A stretch of DNA of 64,000 bases from Aedes albopictus (Eukaryota; Arthropoda; Insecta; Diptera; Culicidae): assembly GCF_035046485.1 (NCBI RefSeq), contig NC_085136.1, positions 80,927,734 through 80,991,733 on the forward strand, in the 5' to 3' direction. Each line of letters starts with the position of its first letter. The first letter of the stretch is position 1. This document shows positions 35,662-45,761 of the stretch, one piece after another. Position numbers and translations under genes: made by a program. The notes under the pieces were generated by a model. The model was not told where the DNA came from, did no database searches, and was given only the letters and a program-made list of their open reading frames with translations.

Positions 35662-35734
35662 TGTTCTGTGGCTTAATTGGTTAAAGCGCCGGTCTAACGG
35701 AACGGAGTCGTGGGTTCGAATCCCACTGGAACGC
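35662..35734 (+). tRNA. tRNA-like gene, putative anticodon AAC (Val)
   Basis: The sequence folds as a cloverleaf. The acceptor TGTTCTG pairs with TGGAACG, including three wobbles. D stem GCTT/AAGC is perfect, the anticodon stem CCGGT/AACGG has one mismatch, loop CTAACGG gives anticodon AAC, and T arm GTGGG-TTCGAAT-CCCAC is perfect. An oligo-T run follows at 35737. No intron or SINE body follows. The U-rich, wobble-laden acceptor stem and the mismatch make a tRNA-derived pseudogene possible. Confidence 0.5.
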
Positions 35735-35742
35735 GATTTTTT

Positions 35743-36459
35743 CACTAATTCATCGCTCAATTTATCAATTAGCAACATTATGTGCTTAGTAATTACATTT
35801 TTTTAGGATGTACGGTTCTTCTTCATTATATTTTACTTTCTGGGACGAAATCCCGACTAGAACAGAGCTTACAGTTAGGTACTCTTTTTGTCAAAAATGA
35901 GAGTTATCTATGCACACTGTCATTTGACATGACGTATGAAAGCAAGAAAATTCTCATTTAGAGAGGACTTTTTTTTATCAAGAATCAAATTCAGATTCCT
36001 CAGCAAGGTTTTGCTGAATAGCTACAAGTTTACTCACTGGGCTATAAGCTTTACCAATCGCTGTTCTAGGAGCAGTTGCATGGATGGGTCCAACATTTTT
36101 CTTTGGAAAACCATGTCTTATAATCATGTACCGTTCATCATTGTCGTGTGAACCGAGATCATTGAATTAATTGTGAGTCATTTTCTCATAGTGGCATCAT
36201 GAAATTGGACCCGTCAAATTTTTCGACATGCGTTTTTTATACAAGCTCAAGCCATCGTTCATCTGAATTCTCACACACCCTTAAATTTCTCAAAACGGGC
36301 ATTTTTGGCATAACTTTCCTAAGGCATTCATGGGCAGCAGTTCGCTGAAGAAGTGAACGGTTTGGGTAAAAAATGACACTAATCCACAAGGAGGGTTAAA
36401 TTCAAATAAATACTACTGCCTTTCCCATGCAAATCTTACACGAAGTTTTGATCTTCCCA
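35743..36459. other. Unassigned sequence
   Basis: AT-rich, no satellite motif, no recognisable frame. It ends at the direct repeat flanking the RTE fragment. Confidence 0.35.
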
Positions 36460-36513
36460 TAAGCTTCTGAAATATAGTTAAAATCAAATGAAGTTTCTGT
36501 CCTCCGTCAACTA
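36460..36513 (+). repeat. 54-bp direct repeat, copy 1
   Basis: Matches 37220-37273 with about six mismatches, including an unbroken ATCAAATGAAGTTTCTGTCC core. It lies immediately 3' of the RTE tail (minus strand). Confidence 0.8.
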
Positions 36514-36990
36514 TTCATTTCATTTGTTTAGTATTATATCAAATTCAAGATAAAACTGCATCAACAATATTTCTCCATAATACACGGTTGGTGGCTGCCG
36601 CTCTCCATCCTCGGTCACGCCCAATTCTAGCCAAGTCTCGCTCCACCTGGTTTGGCCATCGTGCTCTCTGCCCTCCACGCCTTCTTGTGTCAACCGGATC
36701 AGTCGCGAACGCCATTTTTGCAGGGTTGTTGTCCGGCATCCATACAACATACCCAGCCCACCGTATCCTTCCGGCTATGGCTACCTTCTGGATTCTGGGT
36801 TCGCCGTAAAGTGCAGCGAGCTCGTGGTTCATCCTTCTCCGCCACACACCGTTCTCCTGCATGCTGCCAAAGATTGTCCTTAGCATGCGTCGCTCGAAAA
36901 CTCCGAGTGCTTGCAGGTCCTCCTCAAGCGTGGTCCATGTCTCGTGTGCATAGGGGACCACTGATCTAATCAGCGTTTTGCGCATGGTGC
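36514..36990 (-). pseudogene. RTE-type LINE C-terminal fragment
   Basis: The 36545-36985 minus frame reads KTLIRSVV, ETWTTLEEDLQALGVFERRMLRTIFG, then RRRMNHELAALYGEPRIQKVAIAGRIRWAGYV and RRGGQRARW. This is the C-terminal region of mosquito RTE/craniofacial-development-protein-2-like retrotransposons, downstream of the reverse transcriptase catalytic motif. The catalytic region is absent, so the copy is 5'-truncated. The 3' tail runs into short AAATGAAATGAATAG repeats, typical of RTE ends. Confidence 0.8.
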
Positions 36991-37003
36991 ACAGCTAGTC
37001 GCG

Positions 37004-37205
37004 TTCGGTAAATTTTACATAAATCTCAACTACTGAGCATCCGGTAATGGGGTTTTACCAAAACTCTAAAAAATTACCAAATTTCGGTAAAATTTTATCG
37101 TTTATCTGTCAAACTCTAACGAAGTTTGGTAAAAGATGCTTACTTCACCGAATTTTTCTGGTGAAACAAGCTTAACGGTTGAGATTTCGGTATGTTATTT
37201 CCGAA
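37004..37205. mobile_element. Foldback MITE with CGGTAAATT ends
   Basis: TTCGGTAAATTTTACATAAA and the complement of GTATGTTATTTCCGAA pair imperfectly. ATCTCAACT / GTTGAGAT is shared, and inner TTTACCAAA / TTTGGTAAA and AATTTCGGTAAAATT repeats continue the foldback. It sits at the 5' edge of the RTE fragment. Confidence 0.6.
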
Positions 37206-37219
37206 ATCGATGATTTTTC

Positions 37220-37273
37220 TAAGTTTCTGAAACAAAGTTAACATCAAATGAAGTTTCTGTCCTCCGTCAGCTA
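37220..37273 (+). repeat. 54-bp direct repeat, copy 2
   Basis: The partner of 36460-36513. Together they bracket the RTE fragment plus the MITE, as a target duplication would. Confidence 0.8.
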
Positions 37274-38015
37274 GCAAATCTTCAAAACCTACCCATCGAT
37301 CGATCGACCAGAGAGATCGATCTACGGCGACGAAAATTGTCTCGCCCCTGGCGAAGTTGCCAAATTCAAATTTCCTTAAATTGATTTTCCTCAGAACAGG
37401 CAGACTGCCACCAAAATGGAAACAACAACAACAACGAACAAACCCATTCGTCCGTGAGCGCAAATATTTCGGCGATTTCAATCTGTCGTAACCTTCCTCA
37501 CTCACAGCGCCATTCATGCATGCATGCGACGGACTCGACGACGGCGGCATGGACAAAGAGGAGATGATTTTCCACCGTAGATCCGAGTGGAGCGCCACCA
37601 TCACCACCACCTCTCAGCTCAGCCAGTCAGAGTCGTCAGCTCTAGCCCTATAGCCTTCGGCGCGTCGATTTGCTTGCGGATCGTTTCCCATGATTGATTG
37701 CATCATCGCACCTGCCGATGCCATCATCAACACAAACGAAGAAAACCGGCGAAAAGGGTTTTTCTTTTTCGCAATTAGATGCCGATTGAAGACCCGAGAA
37801 AAAATAAGCGTGGGAGTCGTTGAAACTTTACGGTAAATTGTTGCTGATGTTTTCAAAAATGTAATACGTTGTAAAACTCTATGAGATCAAATTAAAACAT
37901 TAAAAGCACCTGCACAATACTTTTTGTCAGCTCTGATGCTGTATTTATTGACAATTCTTTTTTGAGTATTGGTGATCTTCTTTTTTTAGGTTAGAATGGC
38001 GCCTGATACATCAGG
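37274..38015. other. Unassigned, GC-richer sequence
   Basis: Contains CATCACCACCACC, GACGACGGCGGCATGG and AACAACAACAACAACG, resembling untranslated or promoter-proximal host DNA. Open frames on the minus strand (to 156 codons) match nothing known. Confidence 0.35.
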
Positions 38016-38085
38016 TTGCAGGTCAATGTGGGAATAGGGAGGGAAGTGATGATTGCAAACGCTTGTTGCCAACAGACCGGCGGAT
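38016..38085 (-). mobile_element. Fragment of the CATCACTTCC retroposon family
   Basis: On the minus strand, TTGCAATCATCACTTCCCTC followed by CCCACATTGACCTGC matches segments at 43665-43705 and 45550-45590. It truncates the RTE reading frame immediately after GVIRRA, so a second element joins there. Confidence 0.6.
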
Positions 38086-38854
38086 GTCACTGCATCTGCT
38101 CTCCTTATTACACCTTCTAGCGCAATGTTTAACAGCAAGCACGAAAGACCATCACCTTGCCGTAACCATCTGCGAGATTTGATCAATCGTATCAGTTTAT
38201 CCGGGAATCCGTATTCGTGCATAATCTGCCATAGGTGTTCTCGATCGATTGTATCATACGCCGATTTGAAATCGATGAACAAGTGATGTGTGGGCACGTT
38301 GCATTCGCGGCATTTCTGCAACACCTGGCGGATAGCGAACATCTGGTCCGTTGTAGCGCGTTCACCCATGAATCCAGCCTGATATTTCCCCAAGAACTCT
38401 CTTGCAATCGGTGATAGACGGCGGCATAAAATTTGAGAGAGTATCTTATAGGCAGCGCTCAGTAGTGTGATCGCGCGATAGTTCTCGATACCTTCCATTC
38501 ATTCCTCTGGTAATACTTCCTCCTCCCAAATTTTGGTAATGACCCAGTGTAGTGCTCTCACCAGTGCTTCTCCACCGTGTTTTAGTAACTCGCTTGGTAG
38601 TTGATCTGCTCCAGCGGCTTTGTTGTTTTTCAACCAGCTAACCTCCTCTCAATCTCTTGGAGGTTAGGGGCTGGAAATCTTTCGTCCTGCGTGGTATTCC
38701 TAGATCTGTTACCGCGCCATTGAGATCCGCGCCATAGATCTGTTACCGTCGCCATTGAGGTGCTCAGCGCCGGCACCTCTCGACCGTGATTATCCCGTGA
38801 TATACCCGTGATTATCTCGGCACAAAGCCTCTGCACGAGCGGTTCAGCTTCTCG
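38086..38854 (-). pseudogene. RTE-type LINE reverse transcriptase N-terminal half
   Basis: The minus-strand translation begins EKLNRSCRG at 38854. It passes WLKNNKAAGADQLPSELLKHGG (about 38640-38570) and ENYRAITLLSAAYKILSQIL (finger motif), then HLFIDFKSAYDTIDREHLW (palm motif A, first catalytic Asp) and LRQGDGLSCLLLNIALEGVIRR. The YADD catalytic motif is lost at the downstream junction. Stops near 38500 and a tandem duplication near 38720-38780 show decay. It continues the endonuclease frame at 40520-41640 across an inserted element. Confidence 0.85.
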
Positions 38855-38856
38855 TA

Positions 38857-40517
38857 CACGGGAAAAAATCCGCTGCTTGGAACCTGCTAAATGAGTCATG
38901 ATTTCGCGTAAAATGTGTGTTTTCATGTTATAAATATACACCACAAAAAAAGGTCATAATTTCATGACTCATGTTGCCGTAACGTCACCTTGGCGTTACG
39001 TTTTTAATATTTATTAAAAATGTGTAAGTTAAGTCATGATATCATGCCCATGAATACCAGAACTATTAACTAGATTCATAAGACCAGAAGCGGTATTCAT
39101 AGAACTAGTAGTTGTCATTTATGGTTCCAGTTTTATTAGCGAAATTTGGTAAGTCGGTTCATATTATCATGAAGTACGTACTCAAACTATGAACTAAATT
39201 TATGAAAGCTTGAGCATTACTCATGGTGCAAGTATTTGTCATTTATGGTACTGGATCGATTTGCGAAAAATGGTAGTACTGGTCATGTTATCATAAAGCA
39301 TGTTCTAAATTTATTACCTAATGTTATAAAAACATAAGCAGTATGAATGATTCTAGTATTTGTAATTTATACTATCGGATTAATTGGTGCAAAGTGGCAT
39401 TTAAGGTCATGTTATCGTGAAGCACGCACTCTGAAATCATGAACAAGGTTCCTGAATTCTGGTATTTGTCAATATTTATTCATCATTGTGCCTTCAACCT
39501 ACTCAATAGCCCGCAGTAAATCGCGGGTGCTTTTGGGTTGATCTACCGCTGGGAATTTGAACAGACGAGCCTGCAAGAACATCCAGAGGGGCTTGCAGTC
39601 TGGTGCATACTGGAGATTCAAAACATATATCACTTGCATGCAAATGCAAGTGGCATGGAGGAGGTGGTCTGCCTTGTACTCCGCTCCCCCGAAAATAACG
39701 AGCAGCGCTCCTTCTCCCCGCGATGCCCCAACCGAAACAATTTGCGGCTGCAAATTAAGGTTCTCGAATTTTACCTTAAGGAAATCCAAGTGCGTGTTGA
39801 TTTTATGTTCCATGTCGCCCGCCGACTGCATAGAAAAGAAAAGATTTCTATTAAAAAATATATATAATAAAATAAAGCAAGGCTTAATTGTATAAAATGT
39901 TAGTAGTAATAAAATCATTACGTGAGCTTGATTGTTCTGTTGCTGATGAAGCTGGCCAGAGTTTTGTGCCGGAATATAGAGTTTTTTCACTTTCAACTTC
40001 TGGAATGTAGTTCAATAATTATATAGTTTACTACCATTTAAGTAAGAACAATTCACTACAATTTTTCGAAAACCAAAAAAATCTCACCGGAAAACACTGC
40101 CGCTCACAAAAGGCGCCTTGACAGAAGTGACAAAAATGGCGTAGGTGATTCTGCGCGAGGGTTTGCGTAACGCTTACAGTGCCCAAATTCGTTTGTTATG
40201 ATTCATGATTTTATGACTCTGCGTTATGTTTATACGACTCAGCGTCTGGTTGAGATGACTCAGCGTCATAGTTTTATGACTCAGAGCCATGCTACCATGA
40301 CTATGCTTTATGGTATTCAATTTATGAAAACGAGCTTAATTTTTTCATAACGCTTTTGACGGCCATGGCTTTTGTGGATGGAATCAGTTATTATTATTTA
40401 TGATAATCGTTGTTAACGTCACGATATCATGACTTGTAGTTACAATATCATGAAGCGACAAGTTTAATGATTTCATAACATTTTAGTCATGGATCCGGCA
40501 ACGATTTTTTTCCCTTG
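38857..40517. mobile_element. TA-flanked foldback element (1.66 kb), family X copy 1
   Basis: TA (38855-38856, 40518-40519) flanks inverted ends CACGGGAAAAAATCCG and CGATTTTTTTCCCTTG. Both arms contain repeated GTCATGATATCATGA-type motifs and TAACGTCA / TTACG blocks. It lies inside the RTE frame: removing it with one TA restores a continuous reading frame across codons for K-F-Y-E-K. The centre (39499-40140) carries a spliced gene-like segment on the minus strand. TA duplication suggests a Tc1/mariner-class transposase; none is encoded here. Confidence 0.85.
39499..39999 (-). CDS. Intron-containing gene fragment inside foldback element, unknown product
   Basis: The minus strand has an exon at 39999-39922, a 96-bp phase-0 intron at 39921-39826 (donor CAC|GTAATG, acceptor TTTCTATGCAG) and an exon at 39825-39499 ending TAG. 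A further 88-bp intron (40087-40000, donor CCG|GTGAGAT, acceptor CATTCCAG) points to an upstream exon, but no ATG is seen there. The joined product would be about 134 residues with leucine-rich, moderately hydrophobic stretches (LLVIFGGAEY, LWMFLQARLFKF) and no domain I recognise. The intron length is a multiple of three and open, so retention would also be translatable. It may be a captured host gene or the element's own gene. Confidence 0.45.
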   Translation of the reverse strand, partial: KLKVKKLYIPAQNSGQLHQQQNNQAHVMILLLLTFYTIKPCFILLYIFFNRNLFFSMQSAGDMEHKINTHLDFLKVKFENLNLQPQIVSVGASRGEGALLVIFGGAEYKADHLLHATCICMQVIYVLNLQYAPDCKPLWMFLQARLFKFPAVDQPKSTRDLLRAIE

Positions 40518-40519
40518 TA

Positions 40520-41640
40520 GAACTTTCGTGTGTCCTTAGCGCGGTGCAGCTCTTCCATCGCTTTGCGATCTCGTTCCACCTGCTGGCGCTTCTTCATCCG
40601 GAAGACTGTGTTCTGCCTGTTTCGCGCCTGTCTGTAACGTGCCTCGTTCGCTCTCGTACGGTGTTGCAGCATTCTCGCCCATGCTGCATTCTTCTCGTTT
40701 TTCAACTGTTCACATTCGCCGTCGTACCAGTCGTTTCTGTGTGTCGGAGTCGCGAAGCCTAGTGCTGTAGCCGAGGTACTACCTATGGCGGATCGGATGT
40801 CCCTCCAGCAATCTTCAAGTGTAGCTGCGCCAAGCTGCTCTTCCGTTGGTAGAGTCACTGCTAACTGCTGCGCGTAGTCTTGAGCCACTTCTACGTTACG
40901 CAGCTGCTCGATGTTAAGCCGCGGCGTTCGACTTCGACGCGTGGTGATAACTGTAGAATGTTTTGAGCGCATATATACAGCGACTAAGTAGTGATCCGAA
41001 TCTATATTCGCACTGCGGTATGTGCGGACATTGGTTACATCCGAGAAGAATTTAATGTTGATTATAACGTAGTCAATTTGGTTTTCTGTTTGATGGTCGG
41101 GTGATCTCCAGGTGGCTTTGTGGATATCTTTGCGGGGGAAGAAGGTGCTTCGGACTACCATACCACGGGAGGCTGCAAAGTTTACGCATCGCTGGCTGTT
41201 TTCATTCGATACGGCGTGCAGGCTGTTTCGTCCGATTACCGGTCTGTACATTTCCTCCCTTCCTACCTGCGCGTTCATGTCGCCGACAACGATTTTCACG
41301 TCACGCGGCGAGCAACCATCGTATGTTTGCTCTAAGTGCGTGTAGAACGCTTCTTTCTCGTCATCAGGTCTCCCTTCGTGTGGGCAGTGGACGTTGATGA
41401 TGCTGTAGTTAAAAAAACGGCCCTTAACTCTTAACATGCACATCTTTGCGTTGATCGGCTGCCACTCGATCACACGTTGTCGCATCTTGCCCAACGCTAT
41501 AAATCCTGTTCCCAGTTCATTGGTGGTGCCACAGCTTTGGTAGAAGGTAGCCGCTCGATGCCCGCTATTCCACACTTTCTGTCCAGTCCAACAAAGTTCC
41601 TGCAACGCCACGATGTCTGTTTAACGTCCCAACCAACACT
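40520..41640 (-). pseudogene. RTE-type LINE endonuclease domain
   Basis: A minus-strand frame of about 370 codons has no stop from DIVALQELCW (catalytic Glu, near 41615) to KDTRKFY (40520). Motifs in order are the ALQEL start, INVHCPHEGRPDDEK, VVGDMNAQVGRE (Asp/Asn), IDYVIIN and DSDHYLVAVYM (catalytic Asp-His near 40985). A basic, helical linker rich in R, K and E follows. This is the AP-like endonuclease that primes LINE insertion. Its N-terminus is cut: the usual residues before DIVALQ are deleted at about 41615-41640. The frame continues at 38854 after the inserted foldback element. Confidence 0.85.
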
Positions 41641-42499
41641 AGGACGATCACGCTGATGGGGCTACCACCTTGGATCTAGCTGGGCGTGGTGCAGCGTTTC
41701 TTACTCAGCCGAAGTTACACCGTACGTTCTACCGTTTTTCAATGGAAAATTTCCATAGGGAACGATACTGACAAGGGTTTGAAAAAACAGTTCAAAAAGA
41801 AAGATATCCGCAGTTCCAATTGGGTACGGAATGGAAATTCATCTTCCCAAACAAGTCGTTCGTCGAACAGAGAAGTTAGGAAAAAACAACCCATAATAGG
41901 GTAACATTTAAAAAGCAGAGATAGGTTTGGGAGAACCAACCTCGGACAGGGAGTGCGGCGAAGCGGAGCACCAGAAGCGATAGAAAAATTGGCCCGTAAT
42001 GAAATAATTAGGAAGGCTATTTCGTTTCGAAGTCGGGTTCGGTGTTTGTGAAGAAGCAGTAACCGATCGACCGGTCGATAACCAAATTGCTTGTGGCGGC
42101 GGCGCTTGGTTGCAGGTGCAGGCAGACCGAAGACTGCGACGGACGGTAGACTGCTTGGGTTGAGGATGAGCTGCACCTGCTGACGATGGTGGCTGGTTGT
42201 CGGTGTTGAACGGGGAAACGATAGTGAAAGTGAACATTATTTTGGGTGTTACGGCACGTTGCGGTAGGCTGCTGGACGGTAATGAAGAAGAGAAGGAAGT
42301 CAGTGAGAACGATTCTAAGTTGATTGTTCATTTTTATAATTGATCCGGATGCAACTGAATTAATGCATTAGTGCTACAATAGTAGAAAAGCAGGTGTGTT
42401 CTAAAAGTGTTCGACGTATTGACCTGATACATCATCGGCAGTCAGATATTCAACAAAATGTTAATGCATATTCTTGACTTAACGCAAACAATAAAAATC
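41641..42499. other. Unassigned, perhaps RTE 5' leader and flank
   Basis: 41641-41700 resembles an RTE upstream region in broken frame. The GC-rich stretch at 42050-42260 (GGCGGCGGCGCTTGG, CTGCACCTGCTGACG) has long open frames on the minus strand but no recognised domain. Confidence 0.35.
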
Positions 42500-42697
42500 G
42501 ACGGGCTTAGTGGTCTAGTGGCTACCGCTTCTGATTCATATGCACAAGGTCCTGGGTCCAATCCCTGGCCCGTCCCTTTCCTCCTACTTTGTAACTTTCT
42601 ATATACTTTCTTTCTCCTCTCTACATGTACAACTCATGTATATTCACATGTTCATAGCCATCGCTAAAACAGAAACGGGTTGAAAAAAAAAAACGTT
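42500..42697 (+). mobile_element. tRNA-derived SINE, tRNA-Met-like head
   Basis: The 75-nt head (42500-42574) has a perfect acceptor stem GACGGGC/GCCCGTC, a D arm AGTG/CGCT and a B-box loop GGGTCCAATCCC. The anticodon loop reads TTCATAT, implying CAT (Met), but its stem no longer pairs. A pyrimidine-rich body ends in an A-run near 42697. The broken anticodon stem and attached body argue for a SINE, not a functional tRNA. Confidence 0.7.
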
Positions 42698-43116
42698 TCC
42701 CTTCCTTAAAAACTTCTACAGCTACAGCACAGTGTCTTAATCCTTTTAGATAACGCCTACAAGTTATGCAATCAAGCGAACTTACACTGAACACTGTATT
42801 CTATCAGCTTACACTGATATCCACGATTCCACGCACCAATGTGTGAACCTTCTGCCAACCAGGTCCCACCAACAGTCTTGTTAGCGATCACAGTCTTTGA
42901 CATCTTTTCGTCGATATTCGGCTGCCTTTGTCTTTAACATTCGTAACTCAAGCGATCGAACTACTGTACGAAACAAAAATGTCAAATGAATGCGCTTGAC
43001 CACGATAGCGTCTTCGGGAGATGGATCGTTTTTTTGTTATTCCTATAAAGAGAGCTGTGTAGGCTATATGCATGTGTCGTGATCGATTTATCACGCACGA
43101 ATAAACTAATATTCTG
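42698..43116. other. Unassigned AT-rich sequence
   Basis: No recognisable frame or repeat motif in about 420 bases. Confidence 0.35.
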
Positions 43117-43355
43117 CCGTAATTCTGCAAAGTGACGTAATCGCCATTTAAAATGTCGATATTTTTTGGTATATTATATACAATACCTGTTGTAAAAATA
43201 ACACTGTGGTATGCCTGCTGAATTAGAATGCAAGATCTAGTCGCAATCTGTCATCTTTGGAAAGAAACTTGGAGGATGAGCAAGAGTTTTATGCATAATA
43301 ACCAAAAATGGGCCAAAACTATCAATGTCGCTTACGTCACTTTGCAGAATTACGG
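43117..43355. mobile_element. Foldback MITE, CCGTAATTCTGC family
   Basis: CCGTAATTCTGCAAAGTGAC and GTCACTTTGCAGAATTACGG are perfect 20-base inverted ends (43117 and 43355), continued inward by GTAAT / TTAC. No clear duplication is seen and the 239-bp element has no coding capacity. Confidence 0.8.
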
Positions 43356-44069
43356 TAGTATTATACCAATCGTAATCAAAGTTGGCTGAAATCGTGCGAA
43401 AAGCTAGAATACCTAAGACAAATGCCATCGTGATTTGATCCACTCTTATGTTTATTGATCTTCGTTTTACCGCTCGTGTTGTGTGTAGGTAAGAGGTAGC
43501 GGTAGCGCACGAATGTAACAATGCAAGCTGACACTCGACCGCGGCAACGAAACGAAGGAAGTAAAAAGTGTCGAATGTTTACAAGCCTGCCCACCAACAC
43601 TCCGACATCCGCATGAATTTGTGCTGACGCAGAGGTATATTCGGTCTGATATGGATACAAACGATTGCAATCATCACTTCCTTACCCTTTCCCACATTGA
43701 CCCGCCTAAAAATAGAAGATCACCAACACTCACACACTGAAGATGCCTGCTAGTGCCCAGCAAATATCTCATTGGTTCCTTGTGTGAGTGTAGCTGGTCT
43801 TGGCGATACTGGAGTAGCATCTACGGGCGCAAACATTAAAAATTGACAAAGAAAGCTCTCTGTAAAGATCCAGTTCTTACGCAGTTATGCTCATAGCGCG
43901 GACATATGTTGTTGAAGACCTGCAGCCGTTGAAAGTATCTTCACTGATACGCAGCAGGTTTTACTGGATTACAGCAGTACAGATTTCACGATTAAGTTTA
44001 ATGCTGTGAATTTGGACCAATTTGATTGTTGTGTTCTTTCTCGTACACCAAGGATCTTGCTTGTCGGGC
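43356..44069. other. Sequence including a diverged CATCACTTCC retroposon copy
   Basis: 43660-43830 aligns with 45550-45740: TCATCACTTCC, then CCCACATTGACC, then a TTGGTTC...GTGTGAGTGTAG / TTGGTTC...GTGTAAATGCAG pair. It is a diverged or partial copy of the retroposon at 44821. The remainder is unassigned. Confidence 0.5.
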
Positions 44070-44335
44070 TACATGGGAAGAAATGTGGTTCCCAAAAATG
44101 GCAAAATGGGTCATGATTTAGAGAAAAATATGCTTTTTTTATTTATTAAAACACGAACTGTAAACATTTCATGATATCATGACGTATCCAGGCCCGGATT
44201 TAAGGGGGGGCAAAGGGGGCAAGTGCCCCGGGCCCCCCGATGAAGGGGGCCCCCCAAGAATCCGAAATGCAATTTATATTTTTCAACGAAACCATATGAA
44301 ATTCACGTGAATGAGCGTTCATATTTTATACAAAG

Positions 44336-44617
44336 CCCCTATAGCCACAGCTGTTAAGGTGTGGATATTCAGCATGACCATACTAAAGGTGACGCGTTCA
44401 ATTCCCGGTCGTTCCAAGAACTTTTCGTAAAGGAAAATCCTTGACTTGCTTAGGAAAAGAGTGTCTTCGTGTCTGCCACACGATATACACATACGAAATG
44501 GTCATTGACAAAGGAAACTCTTTGTTAATAACAGTTCCACAGTTACTGTGGAAGTGCTCATAAAACACTAAGGTAAGAAGCAGTGTCCCAGTGAGGACGT
44601 CACACTAAAAAAAGAAC
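44336..44617 (+). mobile_element. tRNA-derived SINE, Feilai-like 3' module
   Basis: A decayed tRNA-like head (TATAGCCACAGCTGTTAAGG, B box CGTTCAATTCCCG) is followed by CTGTGGAAGTGCTCAT and CCCAGTGAGGACGT. That tail matches the one in the 4886-5145 SINE. The heads differ, so the two share a 3' end. Confidence 0.75.
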
Positions 44618-44820
44618 TTATAATAGGGTTCCTAAAGGTATCTAAACTATGTTTGGCCATTTATCTGGATTTTCTCTTAAGAATAATTCGAAATCAAAAG
44701 CTTCATAATTTTTGGTGCACTTTTCCGTGACTTCAAGTTGCTACAAAAAGTGTCTCTAAGCAGAGTGCAAGAAAGATTAAGCTTTTGAGTAATTGTACAT
44801 TTCAATTGTTTCACAAATTT

Positions 44821-45761
44821 TTTCATGTGAACTTTCAAGTGCTTTTATTGAATTGCTTTGGACAACCATATCGTCTATTTCGGCGCTATCCATCGTCTAG
44901 CGAACCCAAGAATTTGTGTCGGCGGAAAGGGTGTACGGGAATAGTTGCTTTGGATAAGAGTAACAGGGAAGGATCGCCATTTTCTTCAAGTTCGGTAAGC
45001 TCGTTTCATGCTTTTTCAATGTTATAGCCGTACAGTTAAAAGCCGGAGTTTCGAGCCGAAAATCGTTCGTTTTTTCGTTGTGCGTCGGACGTTTGTGGTG
45101 GATGTGGTGCGCTGGATAGAGGACCAGATCCGCTGTACAGCACACTACGCGCGGCATTGGGTTTCACGTACGGATTTGCAGAAGAATCGGTTTTCGCGTG
45201 TGGACTTCAGGTTTCAACCGCGACGACAATTTGTTGTAAATTATAGTTTCTCCAACTGTAGAGCTCTACTGTGTGGGTTGATTGGCCTATAAATTTAGTT
45301 ATAGTGAATCTTGATTATTGTAACGTAAAGAAGTATTCCCTGAATGCGACGCGTGTGTGGGGGCGGTTTCGATGAAAATTTTTCGCGAGTGCATTGTTCA
45401 TAGCAAAAGAAGAATCGGTATGGTGGTTGTAGTAATTTGTTTACCAAGACAAAAATCCCTAACACATCTTCCCTTCCCATTTCCGAACTCCTAGTGATTT
45501 CTCGTAGTAACGCAGAGAATTCCTCGGTTATTGGCCTAAGCGAGATTCACGTCATCACTTCCTTCCCTATCCTCAATTGACCTGCATTCGGACGCGGCCG
45601 GCGCTGGTATTGCTTATTGAAAAGTATTGGGATGTCAGCATTTACACAATGAGGATAAGGCTAGTCCCAAGCATCATCTGTTGGTTCTTTGTGTAAATGC
45701 AGATGTCCTTGCAATAACAGAGGAGCAACCGCGGGCGGTCAATCATGCTCATGCTCATGCT
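44821..45761 (+). mobile_element. Retroposon (0.94 kb) with (TCATGC)n tail and 23-bp duplication
   Basis: An exact 23-bp direct repeat (44798-44820, 45762-45784) flanks it. The 3' end is three TCATGC units, a short tandem tail typical of some LINE-mobilised elements. The body has no long frame with known similarity. Its 3' 200 bases recur at 43660-43830 and, inverted, at 38016-38085, so it is a repeated family. It is probably non-autonomous, using a LINE's machinery. Confidence 0.75.

Noticed and set aside
36514..41640. A single RTE element with all three parts on the minus strand
   Set aside because: The C-terminal fragment lies inside its own 54-bp direct repeat and is separated by about 0.8 kb of non-RTE sequence. 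A single broken element remains possible but is less likely.
42500..42574. Functional tRNA-Met gene
   Set aside because: The acceptor stem is perfect, but the anticodon stem does not pair and a SINE-like body follows.
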